A stretch of DNA of 64,000 bases from Cupriavidus taiwanensis (GCF_900250075.1 NZ_LT977070.1:2178734-2242733), one strand, 5' to 3'; positions 27,072 through 38,805 are shown, numbered from the stretch's first letter. Made by a program: numbers and translations. The notes: generated by a model from the sequence alone, not told the origin.

Positions 27072-27875
27072 TCAGGCCGCGGCGTAGCCCGGGTGCCAGC
27101 GCAGCCAGTAGCGCTCCAGCCCGCGCGACAGCCAGTCGGCCAGCTTGCCCAGCAGCGCATAGAGCAGGATGCCGACCAGCACCACGTCGGTTTGCAGGAA
27201 CTCGCGCGCATTCATCGTCATGTAGCCGATGCCCGACTGCGCGGAGATGGTTTCCGCCACGATCAGCACCACCCACATCAACCCCAGCGCGAAACGCACG
27301 CCCACCAGGATGCCCGGCAGCGCGCCGGGCAGGATGACCCCGCGATACAGCTGCCAGCCGGACAGGCCGTAGCTGCGCGCCATCTCCACCAGACCCGCGT
27401 CGACCGAGCGGATGCCGTGGTAGGTGTTCAGGTACACCGGGAAAAACACGCCCAGCGAGACCAGGAACAGCTTGGCGCTCTCGTCGATGCCGAACCACAG
27501 GATCACCAGCGGGATCAGCGCCAGCGCCGGGATGTTGCGCACCATCTGCAGCGTGCTGTCGAGCAGCGTGGCGGCGCTGCGGAAGGTGCCCGTCAGCAGC
27601 CCCAGCAGCAGCCCCAGCCCGCCGCCGATGGCAAACCCCAGCAGCGCGCGCCAGGTGCTGACGCCGACGTGCCGCCACAGCTCGCCCGAGCGCGCCAGCT
27701 CCCACGCGGCCTGCACCACGGCCAGCGGGGCCGGCAGCACGCGGCTGGACAGCCAGCCGTGCTGCGAGGCCAGCTGCCACGCGACGATCAGCAGCATCGG
27801 CACGATCCACGGCGCGGCCGCACGCCACAATGCCTGCGGCGCCTGGCGCGGCGGTGGCAATAGCGGAGTCGTCAT
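27072..27875 (-). CDS. ssuC: Aliphatic sulfonate ABC transporter permease
   Basis: A 267-residue permease with about six spans. The ATPase-contact loop is EMARSYGLSGWQLYRGVILPG, and GVRFALGLMWVVLIVAETIS matches the SsuC/TauC family. With SsuA and SsuB it brings alkanesulfonates into the cytoplasm. Its start is 14 bp past the ssuD stop, consistent with one operon. Confidence 0.93.
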   Translation of the reverse strand: MTTPLLPPPRQAPQALWRAAAPWIVPMLLIVAWQLASQHGWLSSRVLPAPLAVVQAAWELARSGELWRHVGVSTWRALLGFAIGGGLGLLLGLLTGTFRSAATLLDSTLQMVRNIPALALIPLVILWFGIDESAKLFLVSLGVFFPVYLNTYHGIRSVDAGLVEMARSYGLSGWQLYRGVILPGALPGILVGVRFALGLMWVVLIVAETISAQSGIGYMTMNAREFLQTDVVLVGILLYALLGKLADWLSRGLERYWLRWHPGYAAA

Positions 27876-27889
27876 GGTTGCGCCTCCCC

Positions 27890-29062
27890 TCAGCTTTGCG
27901 CGGCGCGCGGCACAATGCCGGTCGCCATGACTTCACCGAACGGGCCGGACAGCACCTTGCCCGGCAGCGTGTCGAACGTCGCGCGCACCGTGCGGGGCAG
28001 CAGCGGGAACACCAGTTCGGCGAAACGGTAGGCTTCTTCGAGGTGCGGATAGCCGGACAGCACGAAGGTGTCGATGCCCAGCGCAGCGTATTCGCGCAGG
28101 CGCTCGGCCACGGTATGCGGGTCACCCACCAGCGCGGTGCCGGCGCCGCCACGCACCAGCCCGACGCCGGCCCACAGGTTGGGGCTGATCTCCAGCGCCT
28201 CGCGCGTGCGGCGGGTGCCGCCCGCGTGCAGTGCGGCCATGCGGCGCTGGCCTTCGGAATCCATGTTGGCGAACACGGCCTGCGCGCGCGCCACGGTGTC
28301 GTCGTCGAGCCGGCTGATCAGGTCCTCGGCCGCGGCCCATGCGGCGTCATCGGTTTCGCGCACGATCACATGCAGGCGGATGCCGAACTTCACCGTGCGG
28401 CCGTGGCGGGCGGCGTGGCGGCGCACGTCGTCCAGCTTCTGCGCCACCGCCGCGGGCGGCTCGCCCCAGGTCAGGTAGGTATCGACCTGCTCGCCGGCCA
28501 GCGCATGCGCCGGCGCCGACGAGCCGCCGAAATACACCGGCGGATGCGGCTGCTGCAGCGGCGGGTAGAGCACGGTGGCGCCCTTCACGCTGAGGTGCTT
28601 GCCCTCGTAATCGACCTTGCCCCCGTCATGGCTGGCGGCCAGCACCCGGCGCCAGATGCGCAGGAATTCGGCCGAGGCCTCGTAACGCGCGGTGTGGTCG
28701 AGAAACAAGCCGTCGCCCTCCAGTTCGGCGCGATCGCCGCCGGTAACGAGGTTGACCAGCAAGCGGCCACTGGAGATGCGGTCGAAAGTCGCGGCCATGC
28801 GCGCGGCCAGGGTCGGCGCCATCAGGCCCGGGCGCACCGCGACCAGGAATTTCAGGCGCTGCGTCACCGCGGCCAGCGCCGATGCCACCACCCACGGGTC
28901 TTCGCATGAGCGTCCCGTCGGGATCAGCACGCCTTCATAGCCCAGCGTGTCGGCGGCCACGGCGACCTGCCTGAGGTAATCGAAACCGACCGCGCGCGCG
29001 CCTTCGGAAGTGCCCAGGTAACGGCTGTCGCCGTGGGTGGGGATGAACCAGAATACTTGCAT
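27890..29062 (-). CDS. ssuD: FMNH2-dependent alkanesulfonate monooxygenase
   Basis: A 390-residue flavin-dependent monooxygenase of the bacterial luciferase fold. It begins [20 protein letters not shown], typical of SsuD, and has the conserved stretches [49 protein letters not shown] and [12 protein letters not shown]. It uses reduced FMN from SsuE and oxygen to split alkanesulfonates to aldehyde and sulfite, which feeds cysteine synthesis. It sits 30 bp after ssuA. The family length is about 380. Confidence 0.95.
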   Translation of the reverse strand: MQVFWFIPTHGDSRYLGTSEGARAVGFDYLRQVAVAADTLGYEGVLIPTGRSCEDPWVVASALAAVTQRLKFLVAVRPGLMAPTLAARMAATFDRISSGRLLVNLVTGGDRAELEGDGLFLDHTARYEASAEFLRIWRRVLAASHDGGKVDYEGKHLSVKGATVLYPPLQQPHPPVYFGGSSAPAHALAGEQVDTYLTWGEPPAAVAQKLDDVRRHAARHGRTVKFGIRLHVIVRETDDAAWAAAEDLISRLDDDTVARAQAVFANMDSEGQRRMAALHAGGTRRTREALEISPNLWAGVGLVRGGAGTALVGDPHTVAERLREYAALGIDTFVLSGYPHLEEAYRFAELVFPLLPRTVRATFDTLPGKVLSGPFGEVMATGIVPRAAQS

Positions 29063-29092
29063 GTCGTGCTCCTGTTCTTGTTGGCCGGCGTG

Positions 29093-30121
29093 TCAGCGCC
29101 TGGCCTGCTGCTGCGGCGGGGCCCAGCGCGCATCGGCGACCCTGACCGGTTTGGGAATCAGCTTCAGCGCGTGAAACGCATCGGCAATGCGTTGCTGCTC
29201 GGCCAGCACCTCGGCGCTGACCGGGCGCGCGCCGTACGAGAAGCGCGACACCGCAAGCGCGAGCACATCGGCCGGCAGCCCGGTTTCACCGGTGAGCACC
29301 GTGGTGGCCTCCTTCGGGTGCTGTTGCGCCCACGTGCCCAACGTGGCCAGTTCATCCAGGATCAGGCTGACGATCTCCGGCCGGGCCTGGGCATAGGGGC
29401 GCGACGCCAGGTAGAACTGGTGGTTGCTGACCACGTTCTTGCCATCCGCACCGCGGCCATCGGCCAGCACGCGCGCGCCCAGCTGCTTCTCGGCGGCGGC
29501 CAGGAACGGATCCCAGATCACCCACGCATCCACCGCGCCGCGCTCGAAGGCGGCGCGCGCATCGGCCGGCGGCAGGTAGACCGGCTGGATCTCGCTGTAG
29601 GGAATGCCGGCCTGCTCCAGCTGGCGCACCAGCAGGTAATGCACGTTGGAGCCCTTGTTCAGCGCCACGCGCTTGCCGCGCAGGTCGGCCACCGAGCGCA
29701 GCGCCGAGCCCTTGGGCACGACGATGGCCTCGGCCACCGGTGCCGGCGGCTCGTTGCCGACATAGGCCAGCTGCGCCCCCGCGGCCTGGGCAAAGATCGG
29801 CGGCGCCTCGCCCACGGTGCCGAAGTCGATGGCGCCGACATTGAGGCCTTCAAGCAGCTGGGGTCCCGCCGGAAACTCGGTCCACCGGACGCTGATGCCT
29901 TGCGGCGCGAGGCGCTTTTCCAGCGTGCCGCGCGCCTTCAGCAGCGTCAGCGTGCCGTACTTCTGGTAGCCGATGCGCAGCACCTTGGCATCGATCTGGT
30001 TCGACTGCGCCTCGGCGCGGCCGGGCAGCAGCCCGTAGGCCAGGCCAGTGGCAAGCACCAGCGCGGCGGTAATGAGTCGGCGGCGCTGGCTTGACGTGCG
30101 CAGCGGCTTGGTCGTTGTCAT
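29093..30121 (-). CDS. ssuA: Aliphatic sulfonate-binding periplasmic protein
   Basis: A 342-residue substrate-binding protein. The N-terminus has an RRR patch followed by a hydrophobic core (LITAALVLATGLAYG), then ends near AEAQ, a normal secretion signal with probable cleavage after AEA. The mature part starts NQIDAKVLRIGYQKYGTL and has KRLAPQGISVRWTEFPAGPQ, LLEGLNVGAIDFGTVGEAPP and GKRVALNKGSNVHYLLV, all SsuA-like. It delivers sulfonates to SsuBC. Confidence 0.93.
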   Translation of the reverse strand: MTTTKPLRTSSQRRRLITAALVLATGLAYGLLPGRAEAQSNQIDAKVLRIGYQKYGTLTLLKARGTLEKRLAPQGISVRWTEFPAGPQLLEGLNVGAIDFGTVGEAPPIFAQAAGAQLAYVGNEPPAPVAEAIVVPKGSALRSVADLRGKRVALNKGSNVHYLLVRQLEQAGIPYSEIQPVYLPPADARAAFERGAVDAWVIWDPFLAAAEKQLGARVLADGRGADGKNVVSNHQFYLASRPYAQARPEIVSLILDELATLGTWAQQHPKEATTVLTGETGLPADVLALAVSRFSYGARPVSAEVLAEQQRIADAFHALKLIPKPVRVADARWAPPQQQARR

Positions 30122-30279
30122 GTGAAGTCCTCCTTGGCCCGCGCCGATGTGCCGCGGGCCGTATTCGATGTCCGGGATGTTTTGGCAGCACGCCGCCCTG
30201 CCGGCCCCGCATGGCGGGTGGCATCGCGTCGCTGCCGTAGCGCCGGGCTGGCCGGCGCCACTACAGTCAATCCATCAGT

Positions 30280-30903
30280 TCAGGCGGAACATCGCTCGGC
30301 CGCCGCGAGCGCGGCGGCGTGCCGGACGTAGGCGCCGGGCACCACGTCGAGCGGCACCTCGATGCGGGCATGCGCCAGCGCATCGCGCACGCGCAGCACG
30401 CCTTCGTCCAGCCGCGCGGCCAGCGCGGCATCGAAGCGCGCCTGGCGCGCGCCGGCGGCATCGACCGCTTCGATCTGCTGGTCCACGGCGAAGATGCCGG
30501 GCAGGATCTGGCGTGAGCCGAGCGCGGCCAGCACCGGCCGCAGCGCGTAGTCGATCGCCAGCGCATGGGCCAGGCTGCCGCCGGTGGCGATCGGCAGCAC
30601 GGTCTTGTCGCGCAGGCCGGTCTGCGGCAGCAGGTCCAGGAAGGCCTTGAGCAGCCCGCTGTAGGCGGCCTTGTAGACCGGCGTGGCCAGTACCACCACC
30701 TGGGCCTGCACCACCGCACGCAGGGCGCCATCGATGGCCGGGTCGTCCGTGCGCGCGGCGAGCAGCGGCCCGGCCGGAAGGTCGCGCAGGTCGAGGTGGC
30801 GGGTGCGTTCGCCTGCAGCCTCGAGCGCCGTGCGCAGGTGCGCCAGTACCAGGCCGGAGCGGGACTGGGCCGACGGACTGCCGGAGAGCGTCAGGATGGA
30901 CAT
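30280..30903 (-). CDS. ssuE: NAD(P)H-dependent FMN reductase
   Basis: A 207-residue flavodoxin-fold reductase. The phosphate loop is TLSGSPSAQSRSG at the N-terminus, followed by TPVYKAAYSGLLKAFLDLLP and VLPIATGGSLAHALAIDYAL, as in SsuE. It reduces FMN with NAD(P)H and passes it to SsuD. It is placed 73 bp after sbp and 158 bp before ssuA, so it may be transcribed from the sbp promoter or its own. Confidence 0.92.
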   Translation of the reverse strand: MSILTLSGSPSAQSRSGLVLAHLRTALEAAGERTRHLDLRDLPAGPLLAARTDDPAIDGALRAVVQAQVVVLATPVYKAAYSGLLKAFLDLLPQTGLRDKTVLPIATGGSLAHALAIDYALRPVLAALGSRQILPGIFAVDQQIEAVDAAGARQARFDAALAARLDEGVLRVRDALAHARIEVPLDVVPGAYVRHAAALAAAERCSA

Positions 30904-30976
30904 CGGGCTTCCTTGTTCTGAGGCACCGGCGGGCGCCGCGGCCGCCCACGCGGCCGGGTGCGCCGGTCCCGGGTTT

Positions 30977-31981
30977 TTACTTCTTGCCGGGCTGGTAGAT
31001 CTGGTCGAACGAGCCGCCGTCGGCGAAGTGGGTCTTCTGCGCCTTCTGCCAGCCGCCGAAGACCTCGTCGATGGTGAACAACTTCACCTTCGGGAAATTG
31101 GCGGCGTACTTGGCCGCGACCTTCTGCGAGATCGGGCGGTAGTAGTTCTTCGCCGCGATCTCCTGCCCTTCGTCGGTGTACAGGAACTGCAGGTAGGCCT
31201 CGGCCGCCTTGCGCGTGCCCTTCTTGTCGACCACCTTGTCGACCACGGCCACCGGCGGCTCCGCCAGGATCGACACCGACGGCGCGACGATGTCGAACTT
31301 GTCCGGCCCCAGCTCCTTGATCGCCAGGATGGCTTCGTTCTCCCACGCGATCAGCACATCGCCCAGCCCGCGTTCGACAAAGGTAGTAGTGGCGCCGCGC
31401 GCGCCCGAATCCAGCACCGGCACGTGCTTGAGCAGCTCGCCGACGAACTCGCGCGCCTTGGCGTCGTTGCCGCCCGGCTGGCGCAACGCATAGCCCCACG
31501 CCGCCAGGTAGTTCCAGCGCGCGCCGCCCGAGGTCTTGGGGTTGGGCGTGATCACCTGCACGCCGGGCTTGACCAGGTCGCCCCAGTCCTTGATGCCCTT
31601 GGGATTGCCCTTGCGCACCAGGAACACGATGGTCGAGGTGTACGGCGAGGCGTTGTGCGGCAGGCGCTTCTGCCAGTCCGGCTTGATCAGGCCCTTTTCC
31701 GCGATGGCGTCGATGTCGTAGCCCAGCGCCAGCGTGACCACGTCGGCGTCGAGCCCGTCGATCACCGAGCGTGCCTGCTTGCCCGAGCCGCCGTGCGACT
31801 GGCGCACGCTCACGGCGTCGCCACCCTGGGCCTTCCAGGCCTTGGCGAAGGCGGCGTTGACATCGACATACAGTTCGCGCGTCGGATCATAGGAAACGTT
31901 CAGCAGGTTGGTAGCGCTCGCGGTCTGCGCCGCGCTGATGGCTGCCAGGACGGCCAGGCCGATGGCCAGTTTGCGGATCAT
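30977..31981 (-). CDS. sbp: Periplasmic sulfate-binding protein
   Basis: A 334-residue binding protein. The signal peptide ([20 protein letters not shown]) ends near ASA. The mature part has [56 protein letters not shown] and [20 protein letters not shown], which are the sulfate-contact and fold signatures of Sbp/CysP. It feeds sulfate to CysT-CysW-CysA. It is the first gene of the long minus-strand sulfur block and is followed by ssuE, which links sulfate and sulfonate supply. Confidence 0.95.
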   Translation of the reverse strand: MIRKLAIGLAVLAAISAAQTASATNLLNVSYDPTRELYVDVNAAFAKAWKAQGGDAVSVRQSHGGSGKQARSVIDGLDADVVTLALGYDIDAIAEKGLIKPDWQKRLPHNASPYTSTIVFLVRKGNPKGIKDWGDLVKPGVQVITPNPKTSGGARWNYLAAWGYALRQPGGNDAKAREFVGELLKHVPVLDSGARGATTTFVERGLGDVLIAWENEAILAIKELGPDKFDIVAPSVSILAEPPVAVVDKVVDKKGTRKAAEAYLQFLYTDEGQEIAAKNYYRPISQKVAAKYAANFPKVKLFTIDEVFGGWQKAQKTHFADGGSFDQIYQPGKK

Positions 31982-32382
31982 CTTGTGTTGCTCCCGTCAG
32001 TGTCGTGAATGGCGCGGTGCGCCTGTTTGCGTCGCCCGCCCTGGCGGGCCGGCTGGTGTCAGGAGCAAGACTACTGATGGGGCATTCCGAACGGAACGAA
32101 GGGTTTCGCCGATCCTTCGCTGTTTTCTGCATAAGATCCGGCGGAAATATGGGCATACCCGACATAGGGTGCATAGCGGTGCGCAAAAACGTGCGCACAA
32201 GTGGCGCAGGCGGCACACCCAAAAGAAAACGCCCGCACCGGCAAACCGGTGCGGGCGAAGTTTCCATTCTGGAAACGGGTAGACAAGTCATGAAGAGCGC
32301 CCCCGCATCTCCATGACAGGGCAGATCTTATCGGGCTGGCCGCCGCCGCGGCTTGACCCATATCAAGTGCGCAGCAACCCCG
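31982..32382. promoter_or_regulatory. sbp upstream region
   Basis: No gene in this 401-bp gap. It holds the terminator of the ferritin-like gene (32221-32257) and the promoter side of sbp. TTCTGCATAAGATCCG (32125-32140) resembles a motif upstream of cysT (24324-24336) and lies 144 bp before the sbp start. Two TGCGCA boxes (32180-32185, 32192-32197) form the near-palindrome GTGCGCAAAAACGTGCGCAC. A CysB site is likely somewhere here but was not pinned down. Confidence 0.4.
32221..32257 (-). terminator. Intrinsic terminator of the ferritin-like gene
   Basis: A 12-bp stem CGCCCGCACCGG / CCGGTGCGGGCG with loop CAAA; the plus-strand AAAAGAAAA gives a U-rich end on the minus transcript. It lies 126 bp past the ferritin-like stop. 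Its stem is the same as the core of 9108-9148. Confidence 0.85.
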
Positions 32383-32922
32383 TCAGCCGCCCTGCCGGCT
32401 CAGCAGGTCGGCCATCTCGTCGGCATGCTCCTCTTCCACGGCCAGGATCGATTCCATCAGCCGGCGCGAAGTCGGGTCGCGCTCGCCCAGGAACTGGATG
32501 ATTTCCCGGTAGCTGTCGATGGCAATGCGCTCGGCCACCAGGTCTTCCTTGATCATGTCGGTCAGCGAGCTGCCGGCCACATACTCCGCGTGCGAGCGGC
32601 TGGTCAGCCCGTCCGGGGCAAAGTCAGGCTCGCCGCCCAGTTGCACGATGCGCTCGGCGATCTGGTCGGCATGGCCCTGCTCTTCATTCGAATGCGCCAG
32701 GAATTCATCGGCCACGCTCTTCGAGTTCGGCCCCTTGGCCATGAAGTAGTGCCGGCGGTAGCGCAACACGCAGACCAGCTCGGTCGCCAGCGCGTCGTTC
32801 AGCAGCTTCAGTACGGTGTCGCGGTCGGCCGCGTAGCCCGCGGTCACCGCGCCTTCGTCGATGTGCTGACGCGCACGCTCGCGCAGGGTCTTGACGTCTG
32901 TGAGGAAAGGCTTGTCGTTCAT
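32383..32922 (-). CDS. Ferritin-like (bacterioferritin/Dps-related) protein
   Basis: A 179-residue helical protein. Iron-site type motifs are seen in helix A (LNDALATELVCVLRYRRHY), helix B (AHSNEEQGHADQIAER), helix C (EDLVAERIAIDSYREI) and helix D (ESILAVEEEHADEMADLL). These place it in the ferritin-like superfamily near bacterioferritins, with a 30-residue N-terminal extension. The ATG at 32922 has AGGAG ten bases upstream, so I reject the longer frame. It is a single-gene unit with its own terminator, between sbp and the accessory patch. Confidence 0.82.
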   Translation of the reverse strand: MNDKPFLTDVKTLRERARQHIDEGAVTAGYAADRDTVLKLLNDALATELVCVLRYRRHYFMAKGPNSKSVADEFLAHSNEEQGHADQIAERIVQLGGEPDFAPDGLTSRSHAEYVAGSSLTDMIKEDLVAERIAIDSYREIIQFLGERDPTSRRLMESILAVEEEHADEMADLLSRQGG

Positions 32923-33176
32923 AAAGGGCTCCTGGGGGATGGGGCTGCGTGGGCGCAGCGCCTTGTGCGGAAACTCAACCCTTTTGTAACGCGAGAAGTG
33001 TGCCACTCGGCCCGCCGGCCGAAACGCGCGGCTGACAAGGACACCGTCGGCACCGCGGCGTGCAAAAATTGCACGGCACCGACCGGCTTACACGCCGCGG
33101 GAAATGGAAGCGAAAGGCGAAAGCAGCTTGGGCACGATCCACCTGGACCCGAACCGTTGTCCATATGCCAGACCCG

Positions 33177-33392
33177 CTAGCCGCCGCAAACCGGGCCAAA
33201 TATGACGCCATCCACACGCGCACGCGCGACCGTGGTCGGGCCCATGGCAAGCAGCACGCTGACGAGCATGGCCAGGCAAGCCCATGCGAGTCGCGTCCAT
33301 ATGCGAGTCTCGACCGTCAACGAGTCAAGCATCAACGGGATCATGCTTACGCCAACAAGCAGAAAGGTGACGACGATGATGTGGACCATCAT
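33177..33392 (-). CDS. Possible small two-span membrane protein, 71 residues
   Basis: A 71-residue frame starting MMVHIIVVTFLLVGVSMIPL, with a second hydrophobic stretch RLAWACLAMLVSVLLAMG and a polar end. Two membrane spans with a short loop (LDSLTVETRIWT) are likely. A GGAGGA sequence lies about 16 bases before the ATG, too far for a strong ribosome site, so initiation is doubtful. It sits 65 bp after the MFS gene on the same strand and may be its last cistron. I do not recognise a family. It could be a chance open frame. Confidence 0.45.
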   Translation of the reverse strand: MMVHIIVVTFLLVGVSMIPLMLDSLTVETRIWTRLAWACLAMLVSVLLAMGPTTVARARVDGVIFGPVCGG

Positions 33393-33457
33393 TGCTACGC
33401 GCTCGCGTCCTCCTGATTCATCGGGGCCATGGAACCATTCGCGGTCGCCGGCCCGGG

Positions 33458-34732
33458 TCAGCCATTGGTTTCCAGGCTCGGCCCGGCCGGGCTTGTCGTC
33501 CGGTCAGAACTGTTGGACCATGGTCCGCTACCGCGCAGGCCGAACCACGAGCACATCGCCGAGACCAGCGTAATCAAGGAGAGCCCCATGATGGCATGCA
33601 CGTAGCTGCCACTCGATTCAAAGGACCAGGCTCCCAATTGCACAGTCAGAAACGCGCCGACCTGGTGAACAAGAAAAAGCAAGCCGAACACTTTACCCTT
33701 GACCTCGGTGCCATAACGCTCGAAGCAAAACATCGATGTCAGGATAACCGTGCCCAGATAGCTGGCGCCGAAGAGTACCGCAAATGGCAGGAAGCCTAGC
33801 CAAGGCGCGATAAGCAGGAGCATCGACAGCGAACGCATCGCATAGAAGAGCCCAAGCAACCGGTGCTTGTCGAATCGCAAGGCAAGGATGCCCGATGCGA
33901 TCCCGCTCAGCAGTTCAAGCGCGCCCAGGACACTCATGGCAAAGGCCATCTCCACCCTTGGCAGGCCCTGATCCTGCCAGTGCGCTAGAAGGTGGACATC
34001 GATGAACGCCATCGTAGCGCCACAGCCGAAGAATCCTGCCGCCAGCACATAAAAGCCGGGATCATGGCGCACCACCGACCAGGCGTTCGCATACGGCGCT
34101 TTGGTTTGCGTGTCGGGCGTGAGAGCCGAAGGAGGCTCCCACCGTGATACCAACCAAAGGGCAGCGGTTACGGGCACGGCCAGCACGATCCCGACCACGC
34201 CGAATACGGTCATCCAGCTCGCCTGCGGCTGCAGCCATATCCACATCGGAGAAAGCACGATGAAGCCAATCGCGGTGCCATTGGTCACTACAGCATACGC
34301 CAGACCCTTCCTCTTCTCTTCAAAGAGACGGTCCACCAGCACGCCCATCGGCACGAAGGTCATTGCCGCGAGTCCGAACGCGCCCACGACGCCGAAGGCC
34401 AGGCTGAAGTACACAATCGACTGATGCCAGACCGCCACGCTAGCGCAGGCGGCGCCCGCGGCGAATGCGCCGATAGCGGACGTGCGCAACGGTCCGACCC
34501 GATCGCTCAGCGCCCCCACCACAGGGGACATGAAGCCGGTAGCCAGCATGAACAGGCCACCTGACCACGCGAACTGAGCACGTCCTCGGCCATAGTGTTC
34601 CGCCAACTCGACAAAGTAGACCTGGTAGATGCCCTTTATCGCCGTGGAGACAAACATCGCGGCGAAACCGATGGCGATCAGCAAGGAGATGAGCGAGCGG
34701 GAGTTTCGGTGGCCGGTCATGTCAGCGTCCAT
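33458..34732 (-). CDS. MFS transporter, oxalate/formate-antiporter-like
   Basis: A 424-residue carrier (from ATG 34732; ATG 34720 is also possible) with 12 hydrophobic segments. The loop VVGALSDRVGPLRTSAIG matches the MFS signature. The early segment IKGIYQVYFVELAEHYGRGR and VTNGTAIGFIVLSPMWIW resemble the monocarboxylate / oxalate-formate group. It is divergent from a GlxA-type AraC regulator across 228 bp with direct repeats, so that regulator most likely controls it. The substrate is unknown. By eye its codon use and GC are lower than in the neighbours, suggesting an accessory gene pair. Confidence 0.85.
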   Translation of the reverse strand: MDADMTGHRNSRSLISLLIAIGFAAMFVSTAIKGIYQVYFVELAEHYGRGRAQFAWSGGLFMLATGFMSPVVGALSDRVGPLRTSAIGAFAAGAACASVAVWHQSIVYFSLAFGVVGAFGLAAMTFVPMGVLVDRLFEEKRKGLAYAVVTNGTAIGFIVLSPMWIWLQPQASWMTVFGVVGIVLAVPVTAALWLVSRWEPPSALTPDTQTKAPYANAWSVVRHDPGFYVLAAGFFGCGATMAFIDVHLLAHWQDQGLPRVEMAFAMSVLGALELLSGIASGILALRFDKHRLLGLFYAMRSLSMLLLIAPWLGFLPFAVLFGASYLGTVILTSMFCFERYGTEVKGKVFGLLFLVHQVGAFLTVQLGAWSFESSGSYVHAIMGLSLITLVSAMCSWFGLRGSGPWSNSSDRTTSPAGPSLETNG

Positions 34733-34837
34733 TCCTGGGAACCGTCAGAGCGCCATTTGAAGTGAATTGAGTTTTCACGGTAAGTCTTCACGTCATTTTG
34801 ATGACTGCAAGCCTAAGCCGGTGACTTGCGGCCAGCC

Positions 34838-34874
34838 AGCAAATGACTGGCCAGCGTTAGCAAATATCTGGCCA
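34838..34874. promoter_or_regulatory. AraC-type direct-repeat operator
   Basis: Two 16-bp direct repeats, AGCAAATGACTGGCCA (34838-34853) and AGCAAATATCTGGCCA (34859-34874), identical at 14 positions and exactly 21 bp apart, two helical turns. They lie between the divergent MFS and GlxA-type regulator genes. A possible -10, TATAGA (34887-34892), follows for the regulator, so the second repeat would cover its -35 region. This is the arrangement expected for an AraC-family dimer site. Confidence 0.65.
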
Positions 34875-34960
34875 TATCCAAACACCTATAGAATTTCCGT
34901 TCCGAGCGCTCGAGGAAGCGAGAATCCCGTCAGCGCCCACTCAGTCGGAATCGACGCCAC

Positions 34961-35938
34961 ATGAGATCCGCTTACCTCCTCGTACTGCCTGGCGTTCATA
35001 TGCTGGACCTGGCCGGTCCGCTACAGGTCCTGTCTACCGTCTCGGAGCTAGGTATCGGTCAGCTTTCCGTTCAGTGCGTCGGCCCTGATGCGAACGTGCA
35101 GGCCTTTCAGGGAGTGGCTCTAGGCCGAATCGAGGCATTGCCTGCGCGCGTCAATAGCCGCGACCTGGTAGTGGTGATCGGCAGCAAGCTGCAGACTTCA
35201 TTGATGGCATCGCAGCCCTGGCGCGATGCCGCTGCGTGGCTGCGCCGCATGTTCACGGGCCGTCAAGCCCCTGACACGACTATTGCCGCGGTCTGCACCG
35301 GCGCCTTTCTGCTGGGAGACGCGGGACTACTCGACGGCCGGCTGTGCACCACGCATCATGCCTTCATCAGGAGGCTTCGCGCGCGGCAACCGCATGCCTC
35401 GGTGGTCGACAACCGGGTCTTTGTCTGCGATGGCAAGGTCTGGACCTCCGCGGGAGTCGCATCCGGCATCGACATGGCGCTGAGGCTGGTGGCGGAGATT
35501 TTTGGCGACGACGCCGCCATTCGTGTAGCACGCGAGAATGTCGTGCCATTCCGGCGCTTTAGCAATGACCCGCGGCTCGATCCGCAGTACCAATCACGTT
35601 CGCATGGCAACCAGTTGATCCATGCCGTCCAGGATGCCATCTCGCGAAACCTGGAGGCTTCCGTCTCCGACCCCCGCTTTGCCCAGAGCTTTGCGATCAG
35701 CGTCAGGCACCTTTCCCGGGTGTTTCTGGAAGAAACGGGGCTGACACCAAAGCAGTACCAGCTTGCCCTGCGCATGGCACGTGCAAGGAAGCTGCTGACG
35801 GCTTCAAGCCTTTCCGTGGAAGAGATCGCATCGAAGTCCGGCTTCAGCAGCGTTCAGGCCTTCCGCAGTTGCTGGGACAAGATTGAAACCCTGACGCCAA
35901 GTCAGTACCGGAAGTCCAAATCCACCAGAAGGACTTGA
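34961..35938 (+). CDS. GlxA-family AraC transcriptional regulator
   Basis: A 325-residue regulator. The N-terminal DJ-1/PfpI-like domain (about 1-190) contains VLPGVHMLDLAGPLQVL and the elbow AAVCTGAFLLGDAGLLDGR, with Cys in the nucleophile position. After it come TTHHAF and VWTSAGVASGIDMALRLV, typical of GlxA. The C-terminal AraC domain (about 220-320) has two helix-turn-helix units: FAISVRHLSRVFLEETGLTP and LSVEEIASKSGFSSVQAF. Such proteins sense small amino or betaine-like compounds in several bacteria. It probably controls the divergent MFS gene through the paired repeats at 34838-34874. Confidence 0.88.
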   Translation: MRSAYLLVLPGVHMLDLAGPLQVLSTVSELGIGQLSVQCVGPDANVQAFQGVALGRIEALPARVNSRDLVVVIGSKLQTSLMASQPWRDAAAWLRRMFTGRQAPDTTIAAVCTGAFLLGDAGLLDGRLCTTHHAFIRRLRARQPHASVVDNRVFVCDGKVWTSAGVASGIDMALRLVAEIFGDDAAIRVARENVVPFRRFSNDPRLDPQYQSRSHGNQLIHAVQDAISRNLEASVSDPRFAQSFAISVRHLSRVFLEETGLTPKQYQLALRMARARKLLTASSLSVEEIASKSGFSSVQAFRSCWDKIETLTPSQYRKSKSTRRT

Positions 35939-35971
35939 GCTCTCGATGGCATTGAACCTTGCGCACCCAAC

Positions 35972-36002
35972 AAAAAGCCCCTGCGCTATGGCGCAGGGGC
36001 TT
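35972..36002 (-). terminator. Intrinsic terminator of clpB
   Basis: Stem AAGCCCCTGCGC / GCGCAGGGGCTT (12 bp) with loop TATG; plus-strand AAAAA at the left edge gives the U-run on the minus transcript. It lies 82 bp past the clpB stop and may also stop the convergent AraC-type gene. Confidence 0.88.
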
Positions 36003-36083
36003 GAGTGCGATCGGCCGCCTCGACGCTTCCCTTCCTGCTAACGGAAGCGAAGCAAGCGGCTGTGCGGGGGACGGCGCGCAGCC

Positions 36084-38672
<2,589 letters not shown>

Positions 38673-38777
38673 AAGGAATCCCTCTCTCGGATAGGTCGTG
38701 TCCTGATGCGGGGGGCGTCGGCGGCGAAGCTTGCCGCGGCGCCCGTATGCCCTGCCGGACACTCATGTCATACCGAA

Positions 38778-38805
38778 AGATAAGGCTTGGCCGTGACATT
38801 TCAAG
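38778..38805 (-). promoter_or_regulatory. Sigma-32 (heat-shock) promoter of clpB
   Basis: On the minus strand: -35 CTTGAAA (complement of 38799-38805), a 13-bp spacer and -10 CCTTATCT (complement of 38778-38785). This matches the RpoH pattern CTTGAAA-N(11-16)-CCCCATNT well at -35 and moderately at -10, and fits the known heat control of clpB. Confidence 0.75.
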
